Assembly: GCA_964566145.1 (NCBI GenBank)
Contig: CAZMHN010000001.1
Location: 1 to 64,000, forward strand
From: CAZMHN01 sp964566145
GTDB taxonomy: Bacteria > Patescibacteriota > Patescibacteriia > Veblenbacterales > UBA10138
Direction: 5' to 3'
Length of the DNA stretch: 64,000 bases
Position 1 is the stretch's first letter; the number at the start of each line of letters is the position of its first letter. Below the pieces are notes generated by a model. The model worked only from the letters and a program-made list of their open reading frames with translations, had not been told where the DNA came from and searched no databases. This document shows positions 33,050-42,482 of this stretch, piece after piece. The translations under genes were made by a program, and so were the position numbers.

Positions 33050-34924
33050 ATGCATCAACCAATCAACAAATATCCAGGTTCTCGACAGAACCCGCGGCAC
33101 AGACGCCATTCACATGGCGGACGGCCGCAACCAACGAACGCCATAGACGGCACTGGTGCCTGGCTGGCTTCGGACCCTTCGCGGGGAGGCGCTGAACAGC
33201 GAACCCCCCGCCTGCACCAATCATCGCCGCCCCAGCACCACGCCCATCCAGTAGGCGAGCCCCGCCTTCGGATAATCCCATTGGGCGGACAGGAGGAAGT
33301 GGGGCGCAACATGACCGTATTCGAATACGGCAACGACATAGTGGTCCTCGACATCGGACTTCAGTTCCCGGAAGAGGACATGCCGGGAGTTGACTACATC
33401 ATCCCGGATACCAGGTACCTTGCGGGCAAGGAGAACCGCATCCGCGGCGTCATCCTGTCGCACGGCCACCTTGACCACATTGGCGCCGTGCCGCACATTC
33501 TGCCGAAGCTCGGCTGGCCTCCAGTATACGCCAGCAGGCTGACCATGGCCCTGGTGCGCAAGCGCTTGGAAGAATCCAAGCTCACGCGATACCTCAAGGC
33601 CTATGAGATCAAATCGGAACACGAGCAGTTCACCTTCGGAAAGATGCGCGTGTCGCTGTTCAACGTGACGCACAGCATCATGGACGCATTCGGCGTCGTC
33701 ATCCAAACCCCGCACGCTAACGTAGTACACCTGGGGGACTGGAAGTACGACCTCGACCCTGTGAACGGCCGGCCCACCGACTTCTCGCATCTGGCGAAAT
33801 GGAACACCCGAACCGCGCCCTCCATCCTCATGATGGAATCGCTGGGTTCCACCAGAGAGGGCTCTCAGCTCTCCGAGGTCGAGGTGTACAAGAACCTAAA
33901 GAGCATCATCGAAAAGGCCCCGGCCCGCATCATTGTGGCCACGTTCGCCTCCATGGTGGAACGCGTGGCGCAGATGGTCAGCATAGCCGAAGAACTTGGG
34001 AAAAAAGTAGCCTTAGACGGGTACTCCATGAAGATGAACATGGAGATAGCCAAGAAAATAGGCTATGTGAAATTCAAACCCACCACCCTGATAGACGTAA
34101 GACGCATCCATGACTACCCGCCGAACAAAGTCATCGTGATATGCACCGGGGCGCAGGGCGAGGACCGGGCGGTGCTCATGCGCATAGCCACCGGCGCGCA
34201 CAAGCACATTAAAGTTGAGAAGTCGGACACCATCGTTTTCTCCTCTTCGGTCATTCCTGGCAACGAACGCACGATCCAGCGCCTCAAGGATACTTTGTAC
34301 CGACAGGGGGCAAATGTCATCCACAAGGAAATCATGGACGTACACGGCGGCGGTCACGCTCTCATGGAAGACATCAAACTTCTCATCCGGCAGGTGAGGC
34401 CGAAATATCTGGTGCCGGTATACGCCAATCACTACCTGTTGCGCGAAGGCGGCAAGGTGGCCCAGAGCGTCGGCATGCCGCCACAGAACATCTTCTACCT
34501 GGACAACGGCAGCGTCCTTGAAGTCCTGCCGCAGGGGCCGCACGTGCTCAATGAAAAAGTGCCCATCGAATACGTGTTCGTGGACGGCCTGGGCGTGGGC
34601 GACGTGAGCCATGTGGTCATACGCGACCGGCAGATACTTTCGGCCGACGGGATGTTCGTCATTGTAGCCACAGTGGACGGCAAGACCGGCAAGCTGGTAA
34701 GCTCCCCGGACATCATCTCGCGCGGCTTCGTATACATGCGCGACTCCAAAAAGCTCATCGACGAGACCAGGACAAAGATAAAACAAATCCTCGGCTCACA
34801 GAGCAAACAGCAGATTGCGGATGAAACCTACCTCAAGGATAAGATAAGGAACGATATAGGCCAATTCCTGTTCCAGAGGACGGAACGTAGGCCCATGATC
34901 CTCCCCATCCTCATTACGGTGTAA
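33050..34924 (+). CDS. rnj: ribonuclease J
   Basis: A 624-aa metallo-beta-lactamase/beta-CASP nuclease. The core starts near residue 72 with LRIIPLGGQEEVGRNM, and the metal motif is SHGHLDHIGA. Later motifs are visible as HSIMDAFGV and GHALMEDIKLL. It degrades and matures RNA by 5'-3' exonuclease and endonuclease action. Residues 1-70 are a His/Gln/Pro/Arg-rich low-complexity extension absent from Bacillus RNase J1. The ATG at 33050 has no Shine-Dalgarno, so a later start cannot be excluded. Confidence 0.93.
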   Translation: MHQPINKYPGSRQNPRHRRHSHGGRPQPTNAIDGTGAWLASDPSRGGAEQRTPRLHQSSPPQHHAHPVGEPRLRIIPLGGQEEVGRNMTVFEYGNDIVVLDIGLQFPEEDMPGVDYIIPDTRYLAGKENRIRGVILSHGHLDHIGAVPHILPKLGWPPVYASRLTMALVRKRLEESKLTRYLKAYEIKSEHEQFTFGKMRVSLFNVTHSIMDAFGVVIQTPHANVVHLGDWKYDLDPVNGRPTDFSHLAKWNTRTAPSILMMESLGSTREGSQLSEVEVYKNLKSIIEKAPARIIVATFASMVERVAQMVSIAEELGKKVALDGYSMKMNMEIAKKIGYVKFKPTTLIDVRRIHDYPPNKVIVICTGAQGEDRAVLMRIATGAHKHIKVEKSDTIVFSSSVIPGNERTIQRLKDTLYRQGANVIHKEIMDVHGGGHALMEDIKLLIRQVRPKYLVPVYANHYLLREGGKVAQSVGMPPQNIFYLDNGSVLEVLPQGPHVLNEKVPIEYVFVDGLGVGDVSHVVIRDRQILSADGMFVIVATVDGKTGKLVSSPDIISRGFVYMRDSKKLIDETRTKIKQILGSQSKQQIADETYLKDKIRNDIGQFLFQRTERRPMILPILITV

Positions 34925-34942
34925 ACTGTAGCTGAGACGCCT

Positions 34943-35935
34943 ATGGTACCAAAGAACAAAGCGATACTCTCCGGCATACAGCCCTCGGGTGCCTTGCACC
35001 TGGGAAACTACTTGGGAGCCCTAAAGAACTGGGTTCTGCTGCAGGAAGCCAACCGGTGCTTCTTCACCATTGTGGACCTGCACGCCATCACGGTGCCGTA
35101 CGAACCCAAGGAACTCCCCAAACGGGTCATGGAAATGGCCGTGGATTTTCTGGCCTCGGGCATAGACCCGGAAAAGAGCGTGCTCTTCGTTCAGTCCCAT
35201 GTTCCGGAACATACCGAGCTTATGTGGCTGCTCAATACCATCACCCCTTTGGGCGAGCTCGAGCGCATGACCCAGTTCAAGGACAAATCCGACCAACATC
35301 GCGAAGCTCTGAACGCCGGCCTCCTCAACTATCCCTTGCTGATGGCGGCCGACATTCTGCTATATCAGCCTGACCTTGTGCCGGTAGGCGAAGACCAGGT
35401 CCAGCATGTCGAGCTTACACGCGTGGTCGCACGCAAGTTCAACAGCACCTTCGGCGAGTACTTCAAGGAACCGAAGGTGTACGAAGCCCAGGTGCCCCGC
35501 GTCATGTCCTTGCTGGAACCTTCAAAGAAGATGTCTAAATCGTTCGGCGCAAACCACTGCCTGTTCCTGTCCGACGAACCCGACGTCATACGCAAGAAGA
35601 TAGCCAAAGCTGTTACTGACGAGGGCGGGGGCACGGGTCAGCGGTTCTCCGGCGGCGCGAACCTCCTGCAACTGTTCAAGGTGCTGTCTGATGATAAACC
35701 GTTAAAACAGCAGTTCGACGAAGCCTACCGAGCGGGCGAACTGAAATACAGCGAATTCAAGCCTGTCCTGTCCGAAACCATTGTCAAAATCTTGGAACCC
35801 ATTCGCGAAAAACGGAAAGAGCTACTGGCCAAACCCAAGCAGGTTGAAAAGACTTTACTGTCAGGCCGAGACGCCGCACGCGTAGTGGCAGGCAAGACCA
35901 TCATGGAAGTGAAGGAAAGGATGGGGCTGACATAG
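34943..35935 (+). CDS. trpS: tryptophanyl-tRNA synthetase
   Basis: 330 aa, normal. The class I HIGH-type motif is HLGN (residues 19-22) after GIQPSGAL, and the KMSKS loop is KKMSKSFG (about 197). It charges tRNA-Trp. It begins 18 bases after the RNase J stop, so the two are probably co-transcribed. A strong terminator follows. Confidence 0.97.
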   Translation: MVPKNKAILSGIQPSGALHLGNYLGALKNWVLLQEANRCFFTIVDLHAITVPYEPKELPKRVMEMAVDFLASGIDPEKSVLFVQSHVPEHTELMWLLNTITPLGELERMTQFKDKSDQHREALNAGLLNYPLLMAADILLYQPDLVPVGEDQVQHVELTRVVARKFNSTFGEYFKEPKVYEAQVPRVMSLLEPSKKMSKSFGANHCLFLSDEPDVIRKKIAKAVTDEGGGTGQRFSGGANLLQLFKVLSDDKPLKQQFDEAYRAGELKYSEFKPVLSETIVKILEPIREKRKELLAKPKQVEKTLLSGRDAARVVAGKTIMEVKERMGLT

Positions 35936-35942
35936 CTGATAC

Positions 35943-35978
35943 TAAACCGCCCCGCCTGTCATAGGCGGGGCGGTTTTT
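35943..35978. terminator. bidirectional terminator after trpS
   Basis: A perfect 14-base stem AAACCGCCCCGCCT / AGGCGGGGCGGTTT with a T run. It also closes the convergent dehydrogenase gene. Confidence 0.9.
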
Positions 35979-35989
35979 GTTTCATCCGG

Positions 35990-36994
35990 CTATGGCTTCA
36001 CGACATTCATCGGCTTGCCGTCCAAAAATCCCTGTATGTTCTCTACGGTCGTATCCAAAATCCGCCTGATAGCCTCCTGACTGTTGAAGGCGTTGTGCGG
36101 AGTGATGATGACGTCATCCCTAGACTGAAGCACGTGGTTGGCCACCAGGTTCCGGTAGTCGACGGTTTTGTGGAACTCCGGGCTCAAAACCTGGCTCTCC
36201 TCGCGTATATTGGACTCCTCCTCCAGCACGTCCAACCCGGCACCGGAAAGCGTTCCGCTCTGGAGCGCGCGTACAAGAGCCTGCGTGTCCACCAAGCCGC
36301 CGCGCGCCGTATTCACCAGCACCGCGCCGCGTTTTATGAGCTTCATGTTATCGGCGTTCAACAAATGATGCGTCGAGGGCAGGTAGGGAGCATGGAGCGT
36401 GATGACATCCGACTCCTTGAGAAGTGCGTCCAGTGAAACATACTCGAATTTGAGCGCCGCGGCCAGGTCAGGCTTGGGCTGAGGGTCGAACACAAGCACG
36501 CGCATCTCGAATGCCTTGGCGATACGAGCCACGTGTTGGCCAATGTGCCCGCATCCGATAACACCCAAAGTCTTATCTTTGAGATCGAATCCTCTAAGGC
36601 TCTCGTCGATCTGGAAATTGCCCCGCTCGGTGCGCTCATATGATTGGAATACCTTCCGTGACAGCGCCAGTATCAAAGCCCAGGTGTGCTCGGCCACCGT
36701 ATTCTCGCCGTAGTGAGGCACGTTCGCTACGACCACTCCGCGAGCCTTAGCGGCGGCAAGGTCGACGTGGTCGAACCCAGTGGAGCGGGTAGCTACGAAC
36801 TTCAGTGCGGGGAAGCGCTCGAGTTCGGCCTGACCTACGGGCGTGTAGATGAACGGCGAGAGCACTTCCGCCTCCGGGAACGCGTCGCCCGGCTCCAAGG
36901 GACGCGTAAGCAAGGATAACTCATGTCCTGCCAGGCGTTCTTTGAGATAGGGTTCTTCCCACCCCTCAAGCTCAGTGAATACGATGTGCGCCAT
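35990..36994 (-). CDS. D-isomer-specific 2-hydroxyacid dehydrogenase
   Basis: A 334-aa NAD-dependent enzyme. The NAD motif is GVIGCGHIGQHVARIA (about 145-160). Catalytic residues are visible in NTARGGLVD (Arg), a Glu in the EEESN region, and TPHNAFNSQEA (His). The TPHNAF form resembles D-lactate dehydrogenases, so pyruvate to D-lactate with NADH reoxidation is the likely reaction, fitting a fermentative cell. It follows murI by six bases and ends a four-gene minus-strand run. Confidence 0.87.
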   Translation of the reverse strand: MAHIVFTELEGWEEPYLKERLAGHELSLLTRPLEPGDAFPEAEVLSPFIYTPVGQAELERFPALKFVATRSTGFDHVDLAAAKARGVVVANVPHYGENTVAEHTWALILALSRKVFQSYERTERGNFQIDESLRGFDLKDKTLGVIGCGHIGQHVARIAKAFEMRVLVFDPQPKPDLAAALKFEYVSLDALLKESDVITLHAPYLPSTHHLLNADNMKLIKRGAVLVNTARGGLVDTQALVRALQSGTLSGAGLDVLEEESNIREESQVLSPEFHKTVDYRNLVANHVLQSRDDVIITPHNAFNSQEAIRRILDTTVENIQGFLDGKPMNVVKP

Positions 36995-37000
36995 AAGCCG

Positions 37001-37783
37001 CTAGAGCGTTACCTTCTCCACCTGAACGGTACGCCGGAGCCACTTCTGGGCGATTTCGACCGTATGTGGCGCCGCGTCAGTTAAACAGAACTCGCTCTCC
37101 CCCTCCGACAGCTTCTTGGCCTCGGACGGGTACTCCTGAAGCCAATCGTAGAGCGCCTGGGCGGTTGCTTCGGCCGGGTCTATGAGGCGCGTACGTTTCG
37201 GGATCCTGGCCTGGATGACTTCCTTGAACAACGGGTAGTGCGTACAGGCCAGGACCAGCGTATCGACCTGGGCCTGCTTGAACGGGGTGAGATACCGCTT
37301 GACTATGCGCTTGCTCTCCGGCTTGTCCACCCAGCCTTCCTCGGCCAGAGGCACCAGGAGAGGAGCGGCATGAGCGAACACCCGTATGTCCTTCTGGGCC
37401 GACAGTAACCTTTGGTATACGTTGCTGCCCACAAGCGCCCGCGTACCCATGACGCCGACGCGCGCAACCTTGGGTAGCGCCCGCACGGCCGTCACCGCCG
37501 GGGTAATGACGTCGAAGAGCGGCACCTTGGGAAACTCGGCGCGCAAAGCCTCAAGACCTACGGCCGACACAGAATTACAAGCCACGACCAGCACCTTGGC
37601 GCCCGCACGCACCAGGAACCGCGCCGCCTCAACGCCATACTCACTGACCACCTCGGGCGACTTATTGCCGTACGGCGTGCGGGCTGTATCGCCGAAATAC
37701 AAAAGCTTCACCTTGGGCAAGCGCTTTGCCACTTCCCTAAGGACCGTGAGCCCGCCAATGCCCGAATCAAACAATCCTATCAT
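37001..37783 (-). CDS. murI: glutamate racemase
   Basis: 260 aa. It starts MIGLFDSGIGGLTVLRE. The catalytic Cys pair lies in VVACNSVSA (Cys69) and LACTHYPLF (about 181), and TARTPYGNKS is conserved. It makes D-glutamate for peptidoglycan. Its ATG overlaps the phosphomannomutase TGA (ATGA), giving coupling within an envelope-related operon. Confidence 0.96.
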   Translation of the reverse strand: MIGLFDSGIGGLTVLREVAKRLPKVKLLYFGDTARTPYGNKSPEVVSEYGVEAARFLVRAGAKVLVVACNSVSAVGLEALRAEFPKVPLFDVITPAVTAVRALPKVARVGVMGTRALVGSNVYQRLLSAQKDIRVFAHAAPLLVPLAEEGWVDKPESKRIVKRYLTPFKQAQVDTLVLACTHYPLFKEVIQARIPKRTRLIDPAEATAQALYDWLQEYPSEAKKLSEGESEFCLTDAAPHTVEIAQKWLRRTVQVEKVTL

Positions 37784-39108
37784 ATGCCGTGTACCAGCTT
37801 CTGGAGCAAGTCCTGCTTCTCCCGTAACATAGCTTGATCTTTGGCCTCAATGGTCACGCGTATCAACGGCTCGGTATTGGATGGCCGCACATTGCACCAC
37901 CAATCCGGGTAGGTAGCCGTAACCCCGTCCATCTCATCCTGCTCCGCGTCAGCGAACGTTTCCTTCACTTTTCGCAAGACCGCGTCCTTATCCTGCACTT
38001 CGAAGTTCATTTCCGGCGCCTTGGAGTACGGCGAGTACTCTTTTGTGAGCTCAGACAGAGGCCGGCCCAAACGCGACAGGGTCTCCAGGACCAAGAGGGC
38101 CGCTATCATGCCCGAATCCGCCGAAGCATTATCTTTGAACGAATAGTGTGCCGAGAGCTCGCCTCCCATAACCGCGCCCTGGTGCAAAAGCGCCTGGCTC
38201 ACGTTCACGTAGCCCACGGCCGTACGGATGGGCTTGCCTCCCCACCGCGTGATGAATTCGGGCACGGCCCGGGAACAAATAAGATTGTAGGCTATGCCCG
38301 CGCCGGGCTGGCGCTCAAGCAGCTCGCGGGCCAGCAACAACAGCGTCACATCGGCAGGCACGAACTCGCCGCGCTCGTCCAAAAAGAAGATGCGGTCCGT
38401 ATCGCCGTCAAACATAATACCGGCATCTGCGTGCACCTCCCGCACTTTCTTAGAGCAAGCCTGCGACGCGCCCGGGGCCAGCGGATTCGACGGACGATTC
38501 GGGAACGAACCGTCAAGCTCGAAGTGCATAGACTCCACCTGAAAGGGCAATCCCTGAAAAAGCTGGGGTATGGCTTTTCCGGCCATGCCGTTGCCGGCGT
38601 CTATGACGATCTTCAGTGGCTTGAGAATCGATTCGTCAACGAACGAACGAACGTGCGCCACGTATGACGGCCAAACGTCGAACGTGCTGAAACTGCCCGG
38701 CGGCCCCGCCTGTCTGCCGACCGAACGCACAACCTCGGCCAGTTCGCGTCCCCTGACCCACTGCGTATTCTTCCGCATGATTTTGAACCCGTTGTACTCG
38801 GGCGGATTGTGCGAGGCGGTCACCATCACACCTACGTCGTAGCCGTGCTTGGCCACGGCAAAATACATGGCGTCAATCGGCACCATCTCGATATCGTCCA
38901 CTGCCAATCCTCCTTCACGCAGGCCGTCTATCAAAGCTTGGTGTAGCTGGGGGGACGACAGCCGCATATCCCTGCCGACCACGGCCCGGCCCGCACCTAC
39001 AAACGACGCAACGGCCAGGCCGATGGAGCGGGCGGCCTCTTCATCGAGCTCCGCAGGGTACACCCCGCGAATGTCATACGCCCTGAAGATGCTATAGTTG
39101 AGCGCCAT
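37780..39108 (-). CDS. phosphomannomutase/phosphoglucomutase
   Basis: 442 aa from the ATG at 39108 (MALNYSIFRAYDIRG); the longer frame from 39174 overlaps the upstream gene and lacks family sequence. The active-site Ser is in MVTASHNPPEYNG (Ser99), the metal loop is DGDTDRIFF, and the sugar loop is GGELSAHYSF. It interconverts hexose 1- and 6-phosphates for glycans and glycolysis. The start lies 17 bases inside the preceding gene. Confidence 0.93.
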   Translation of the reverse strand: MALNYSIFRAYDIRGVYPAELDEEAARSIGLAVASFVGAGRAVVGRDMRLSSPQLHQALIDGLREGGLAVDDIEMVPIDAMYFAVAKHGYDVGVMVTASHNPPEYNGFKIMRKNTQWVRGRELAEVVRSVGRQAGPPGSFSTFDVWPSYVAHVRSFVDESILKPLKIVIDAGNGMAGKAIPQLFQGLPFQVESMHFELDGSFPNRPSNPLAPGASQACSKKVREVHADAGIMFDGDTDRIFFLDERGEFVPADVTLLLLARELLERQPGAGIAYNLICSRAVPEFITRWGGKPIRTAVGYVNVSQALLHQGAVMGGELSAHYSFKDNASADSGMIAALLVLETLSRLGRPLSELTKEYSPYSKAPEMNFEVQDKDAVLRKVKETFADAEQDEMDGVTATYPDWWCNVRPSNTEPLIRVTIEAKDQAMLREKQDLLQKLVHGI

Positions 39109-40225
39109 AGGTGGGGTTGGGGCGGCGGAACAGCTTCTGGACCAGCGCGCCGAGCGCGAACAGCGTTCCCACAAAACCGATGAGTCCCCCTATCATGGGT
39201 ACGAACGTGATGACTTTGAACACGGCCACACCCATGACCACGGATACGAACGGCGACAGTTTAGCGAATGCGCTTTGCGCCAACGACGGATGACGCGCAA
39301 GCTCAGCCACAGCCGCCCCGGCTATGACCGGGCTCAAAACGAAACCAGCTACATACATAAGTCCCAGGAGAACGGCCAGAGGCAATCCGATGAGCGTTAC
39401 GGCAAATATGATGGCTGCTATGGGCGCGGCCACGAGCCACAGGGCTCCCAGCCCCAAACTGGGAAGGGGCTGTTTCACCATCAGACCAACGGCACCCTGC
39501 AACCACTGCGGTACGAGTTTTACCATAACCATGGCCAGCACCAGGGCGCCGAACAGCGACACAAGGTGCCCGAACCAGTTGCCGGAGCTGCGCTTCGGAA
39601 CCGGCAACGGATAACGCTGTGGTTGCTGGGAAAGCGTTGCCCGGGGGCTCACTAGGGCTTCCTGGTCTGAGTAGTACGTCAGGCCGTCACCAAAAGATGC
39701 GTTCTCGCGAATATCGAACACGCCTTGCCGGTCAAGCCACAGCGTAGCCGGCCCTTCGACCACCCCCGCCGCAGTGACCTGGCCTGCCGCGGCCAACAAG
39801 CTTCCGCCTATATGACCCCTTGCCTCGACAGTTCCTGCGGCTACGGTCACGTGACCCTTGACGTCGGAACCGGCGGCGAACGTTAGCTCGCCTGCGGCTA
39901 CGGTCACGTTGCGTTCCACGGTACCGGCCAGCTCCACTCTGCCGCCAAACACCCGTACGTTGCCCTGCACCTGACCAGTGATACGGACATTGCCCCCGAC
40001 CGCTATCACATCCCCGCCGACGCTACCGGACACGATAACGTTGCCGCCTGCCGCGACAAGGTCGCTGGCTACGCTACCGGCCACTTCCACGCTCTCGCCT
40101 GCGGCGTAGTAGTTTCCCGACTTATGTTCGTCTGAAGGTATGTACACTCGCTCCTGTCCCGCCTGTACCGGCAGTGACCAAGCTAAGGCGGCCAGGGTAG
40201 CTAACATGAGCAGGACTCGCTTCAT
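39092..40225 (-). CDS. bactofilin-like beta-helix membrane protein
   Basis: A 377-aa protein. The signal peptide ends PVQAG. Residues about 35-160 are short Gly/Val repeats in pairs (VSGSVGGDVIAVGGNVRITG, VQGNVRVFGG), the right-handed beta-helix pattern of polymer-forming/bactofilin-type proteins. Three to four membrane helices fill about 218-365. Extracytoplasmic helix plus membrane domain suggests an envelope scaffold. It heads the operon with phosphomannomutase and murI and lies divergent from glyA. Confidence 0.7.
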   Translation of the reverse strand: MKRVLLMLATLAALAWSLPVQAGQERVYIPSDEHKSGNYYAAGESVEVAGSVASDLVAAGGNVIVSGSVGGDVIAVGGNVRITGQVQGNVRVFGGRVELAGTVERNVTVAAGELTFAAGSDVKGHVTVAAGTVEARGHIGGSLLAAAGQVTAAGVVEGPATLWLDRQGVFDIRENASFGDGLTYYSDQEALVSPRATLSQQPQRYPLPVPKRSSGNWFGHLVSLFGALVLAMVMVKLVPQWLQGAVGLMVKQPLPSLGLGALWLVAAPIAAIIFAVTLIGLPLAVLLGLMYVAGFVLSPVIAGAAVAELARHPSLAQSAFAKLSPFVSVVMGVAVFKVITFVPMIGGLIGFVGTLFALGALVQKLFRRPNPTYGAQL

Positions 40226-40343
40226 AGGCCCGAGGGGAAAATACTTATGTTATCACGCTCATAAGTGTACGATGCTTAGGGGCCACGCACAAGCACGCGA
40301 CGGGTGGACATGGAGACCGGTTTGCGGCTACCATAGTGGCGCT

Positions 40344-41636
40344 ATGTACGAAGCCCTAACCGCCACAGACCCCGAAATAGCCCAGGCCGTACGGCGCGAA
40401 CTTGAACGCCAGCGCCACGGACTTGAACTCATCCCGTCGGAGAATTTCACCTCTCTGGCCGTCATGGAAGCTTTGGGCAGCGTACTTACGAACAAATACT
40501 CGGAAGGTTATCCCGGCAAGCGCTACTACGGGGGAAACGAGGTGATAGACCAGGTGGAGGAACTGGCCCGGGAACGCGCCAAGGCTCTTTTCGGGGTGGA
40601 GCACGCCAACGTACAGCCGTATTCAGGGAGCCCGGCCAACCAGGCGGCGCTGTTCTCGCTGTTGGAACCAAACGACACGGTGTTGGGCATGGGATTGGCG
40701 ACGGGCGGACACCTGACACACGGCTACAAACTCAACTTCTCCGGCCGCTACTACCGGGCCGTAAGCTATGGCGTTGACGAACACTCGCACCTGCTGGACT
40801 ACGACGCCATCCTGGACGTCGCCCTACGGGAAAAGCCAAAAGCCATCATCTGCGGCGCCACGGCTTATCCAAGGGCCATAGATTTCTCAGCCTTCCGCAA
40901 GATAGCGGATGAAGTAAGGGCCTACCTCATAGCCGATGTCTCCCACATTGCCGGGCTTATCGTAGCGGGCGTACACCAATCCCCGGTGCCTTACGCCGAT
41001 ATTGTGACCACCACCACCCACAAAACGTTACGCGGCCCCAGGGGCGCCATGATACTGGTGCCCAAGGTGCAAGACCGATGGCATGACTTGTACCACCAAG
41101 ACAGCAGACGCAATCTGGCGGAACGCGTGGATGCCGCCATCATCCCGGGACTCCAAGGCGGTCCGCACAACCACCAGACCGCGGCCATCGCCGTAGCGCT
41201 CAAAGAGGCCGCCACCGAGGAATTCAGGCTCTACGGCCGGCAGGTGGCGAAAAACGCCAAAGCCTTGGCTCAAACGCTCACGGAGCACGGGGCCAAGCTC
41301 ATAAGCGGCGGCACGGACAACCATCTCATGCTCATGGACGTATCTCCGTTCGGCCTGAGCGGAAAAACGGCGGAACAGCTGTTGGATTCCGTGCGCGTGA
41401 CCGTGAACAAGAACCTGATCCCGTTCGACTCGCGGCCGCCCTTGGACCCGTCGGGCATACGCCTGGGCACGCCGGCGGTAACGAGCCGGGGGTTCACCGA
41501 AGCCGACTGCAGTGAAGTCGGAGAACTTATCGCCGATGCCCTGGCCCACCCTGCAGACGCACGCGTACTGGCCGAAGCGGTGTCCTGGGTACAGCGGCTC
41601 ACACAAGCCCATCCGCTCTACCCCGAGCTCAACTGA
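40344..41636 (+). CDS. glyA: serine hydroxymethyltransferase
   Basis: 430 aa from the ATG at 40344 (MYEALTATDPEIAQ); the open frame upstream is not part of the family. It shows LIPSENFTS, NKYSEGYPGKRYYGG and the PLP lysine in TTTTHKTLRGPRG (about 226). It interconverts serine and glycine while charging tetrahydrofolate. folD follows three bases after the stop, giving a one-carbon operon. CATAGT lies six bases before the ATG with no ribosome site. Confidence 0.97.
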   Translation: MYEALTATDPEIAQAVRRELERQRHGLELIPSENFTSLAVMEALGSVLTNKYSEGYPGKRYYGGNEVIDQVEELARERAKALFGVEHANVQPYSGSPANQAALFSLLEPNDTVLGMGLATGGHLTHGYKLNFSGRYYRAVSYGVDEHSHLLDYDAILDVALREKPKAIICGATAYPRAIDFSAFRKIADEVRAYLIADVSHIAGLIVAGVHQSPVPYADIVTTTTHKTLRGPRGAMILVPKVQDRWHDLYHQDSRRNLAERVDAAIIPGLQGGPHNHQTAAIAVALKEAATEEFRLYGRQVAKNAKALAQTLTEHGAKLISGGTDNHLMLMDVSPFGLSGKTAEQLLDSVRVTVNKNLIPFDSRPPLDPSGIRLGTPAVTSRGFTEADCSEVGELIADALAHPADARVLAEAVSWVQRLTQAHPLYPELN

Positions 41637-41639
41637 CCC

Positions 41640-42476
41640 ATGGCTATTCTACTCTCTGGACGCGAACTGGCGCGTGAGGTAAGAAGCGAACTGGCCCAGC
41701 TCATCCGCGGACTGCCGAAGCGTCCTGTCTTGGGCGTAGTGCTGGTCGGGTCCGATCCGGCCTCACACCTATACGTAAAACTTAAGACCGAAGCGGCCGA
41801 CGAGGTCGGCATTGTCGTTGAACTGCGGGAATTGCCCGATTCTGCCACCACCCATGACATCATGCGACGCGTGGAAGAGTTCAATCGGCGCGAAGACGTG
41901 AACGGCATTCTGATACAACTGCCTCTCCCTCCCCAAGCCGACGCCGCGCAAATCATAGCGGCCATGGACCCGGGAAAGGACGCCGACGGATTCCACCCCG
42001 CAAATCTCGCCGCGCTGGGACGCAACGAACGTGGAATCGTACCAGGCGTCAGCCAGGGCATCATGCGGCTCATCCGCGAAGCCGGCGTACCGCTAAAGGG
42101 CAAGCACGCCCTTCTGATGGTAAACAGCCAAGAATTCGCACTGCCGCTCGAACAGCTCCTCGCTGATGAAGGCGTTGTCTGTGAACGCTCTCACGATGCG
42201 GCAGAGAAGAAGCTCCGACACGCCGACATTGTAGTCAGCGCCCTGGGAAAGCCTCACAGCGTACCCGGGAACATGCTCAAAGACGGCGCCATAGCCATAG
42301 ATGTGGGAACCACCAAGGTCGGCTCTCATGTCCTGGGTGACATTGATCCGACAGGCCTCACAGACCGGCCGGTGTACCTCACGCCAGTTCCCGGCGGCGT
42401 CGGTCCCATGACTGTAGCTATGCTGCTCATGAATGTATATCGCCTTGCTGCCAGAGGCGCGCAAACGGTATACTAG
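41640..42476 (+). CDS. folD: FolD-like methylenetetrahydrofolate dehydrogenase/cyclohydrolase, divergent
   Basis: 278 aa, normal length. The fold is clear: VLVGSDPASHLYVKLK with the catalytic Lys, ILIQLPLPPQ, DGFHPAN, and a C-terminal VPGGVGPMTVAMLL. Two consensus motifs are changed: the usual P-C-T-P-x-G reads VPGVSQG, and the cofactor-side G-R-S-x-x-V-G-x-P reads VNSQEFALP. It is coupled to glyA, so a folate role is expected, but one of the two activities may be altered or lost. Confidence 0.85.
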   Translation: MAILLSGRELAREVRSELAQLIRGLPKRPVLGVVLVGSDPASHLYVKLKTEAADEVGIVVELRELPDSATTHDIMRRVEEFNRREDVNGILIQLPLPPQADAAQIIAAMDPGKDADGFHPANLAALGRNERGIVPGVSQGIMRLIREAGVPLKGKHALLMVNSQEFALPLEQLLADEGVVCERSHDAAEKKLRHADIVVSALGKPHSVPGNMLKDGAIAIDVGTTKVGSHVLGDIDPTGLTDRPVYLTPVPGGVGPMTVAMLLMNVYRLAARGAQTVY

Positions 42477-42482
42477 TGCCAT

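Noticed and set aside
40140..40343. N-terminal extension of GlyA from an ATG at 40140
   Set aside because: The extra 68 residues overlap the divergent signal-peptide gene and have no family similarity; SHMT begins at 40344.
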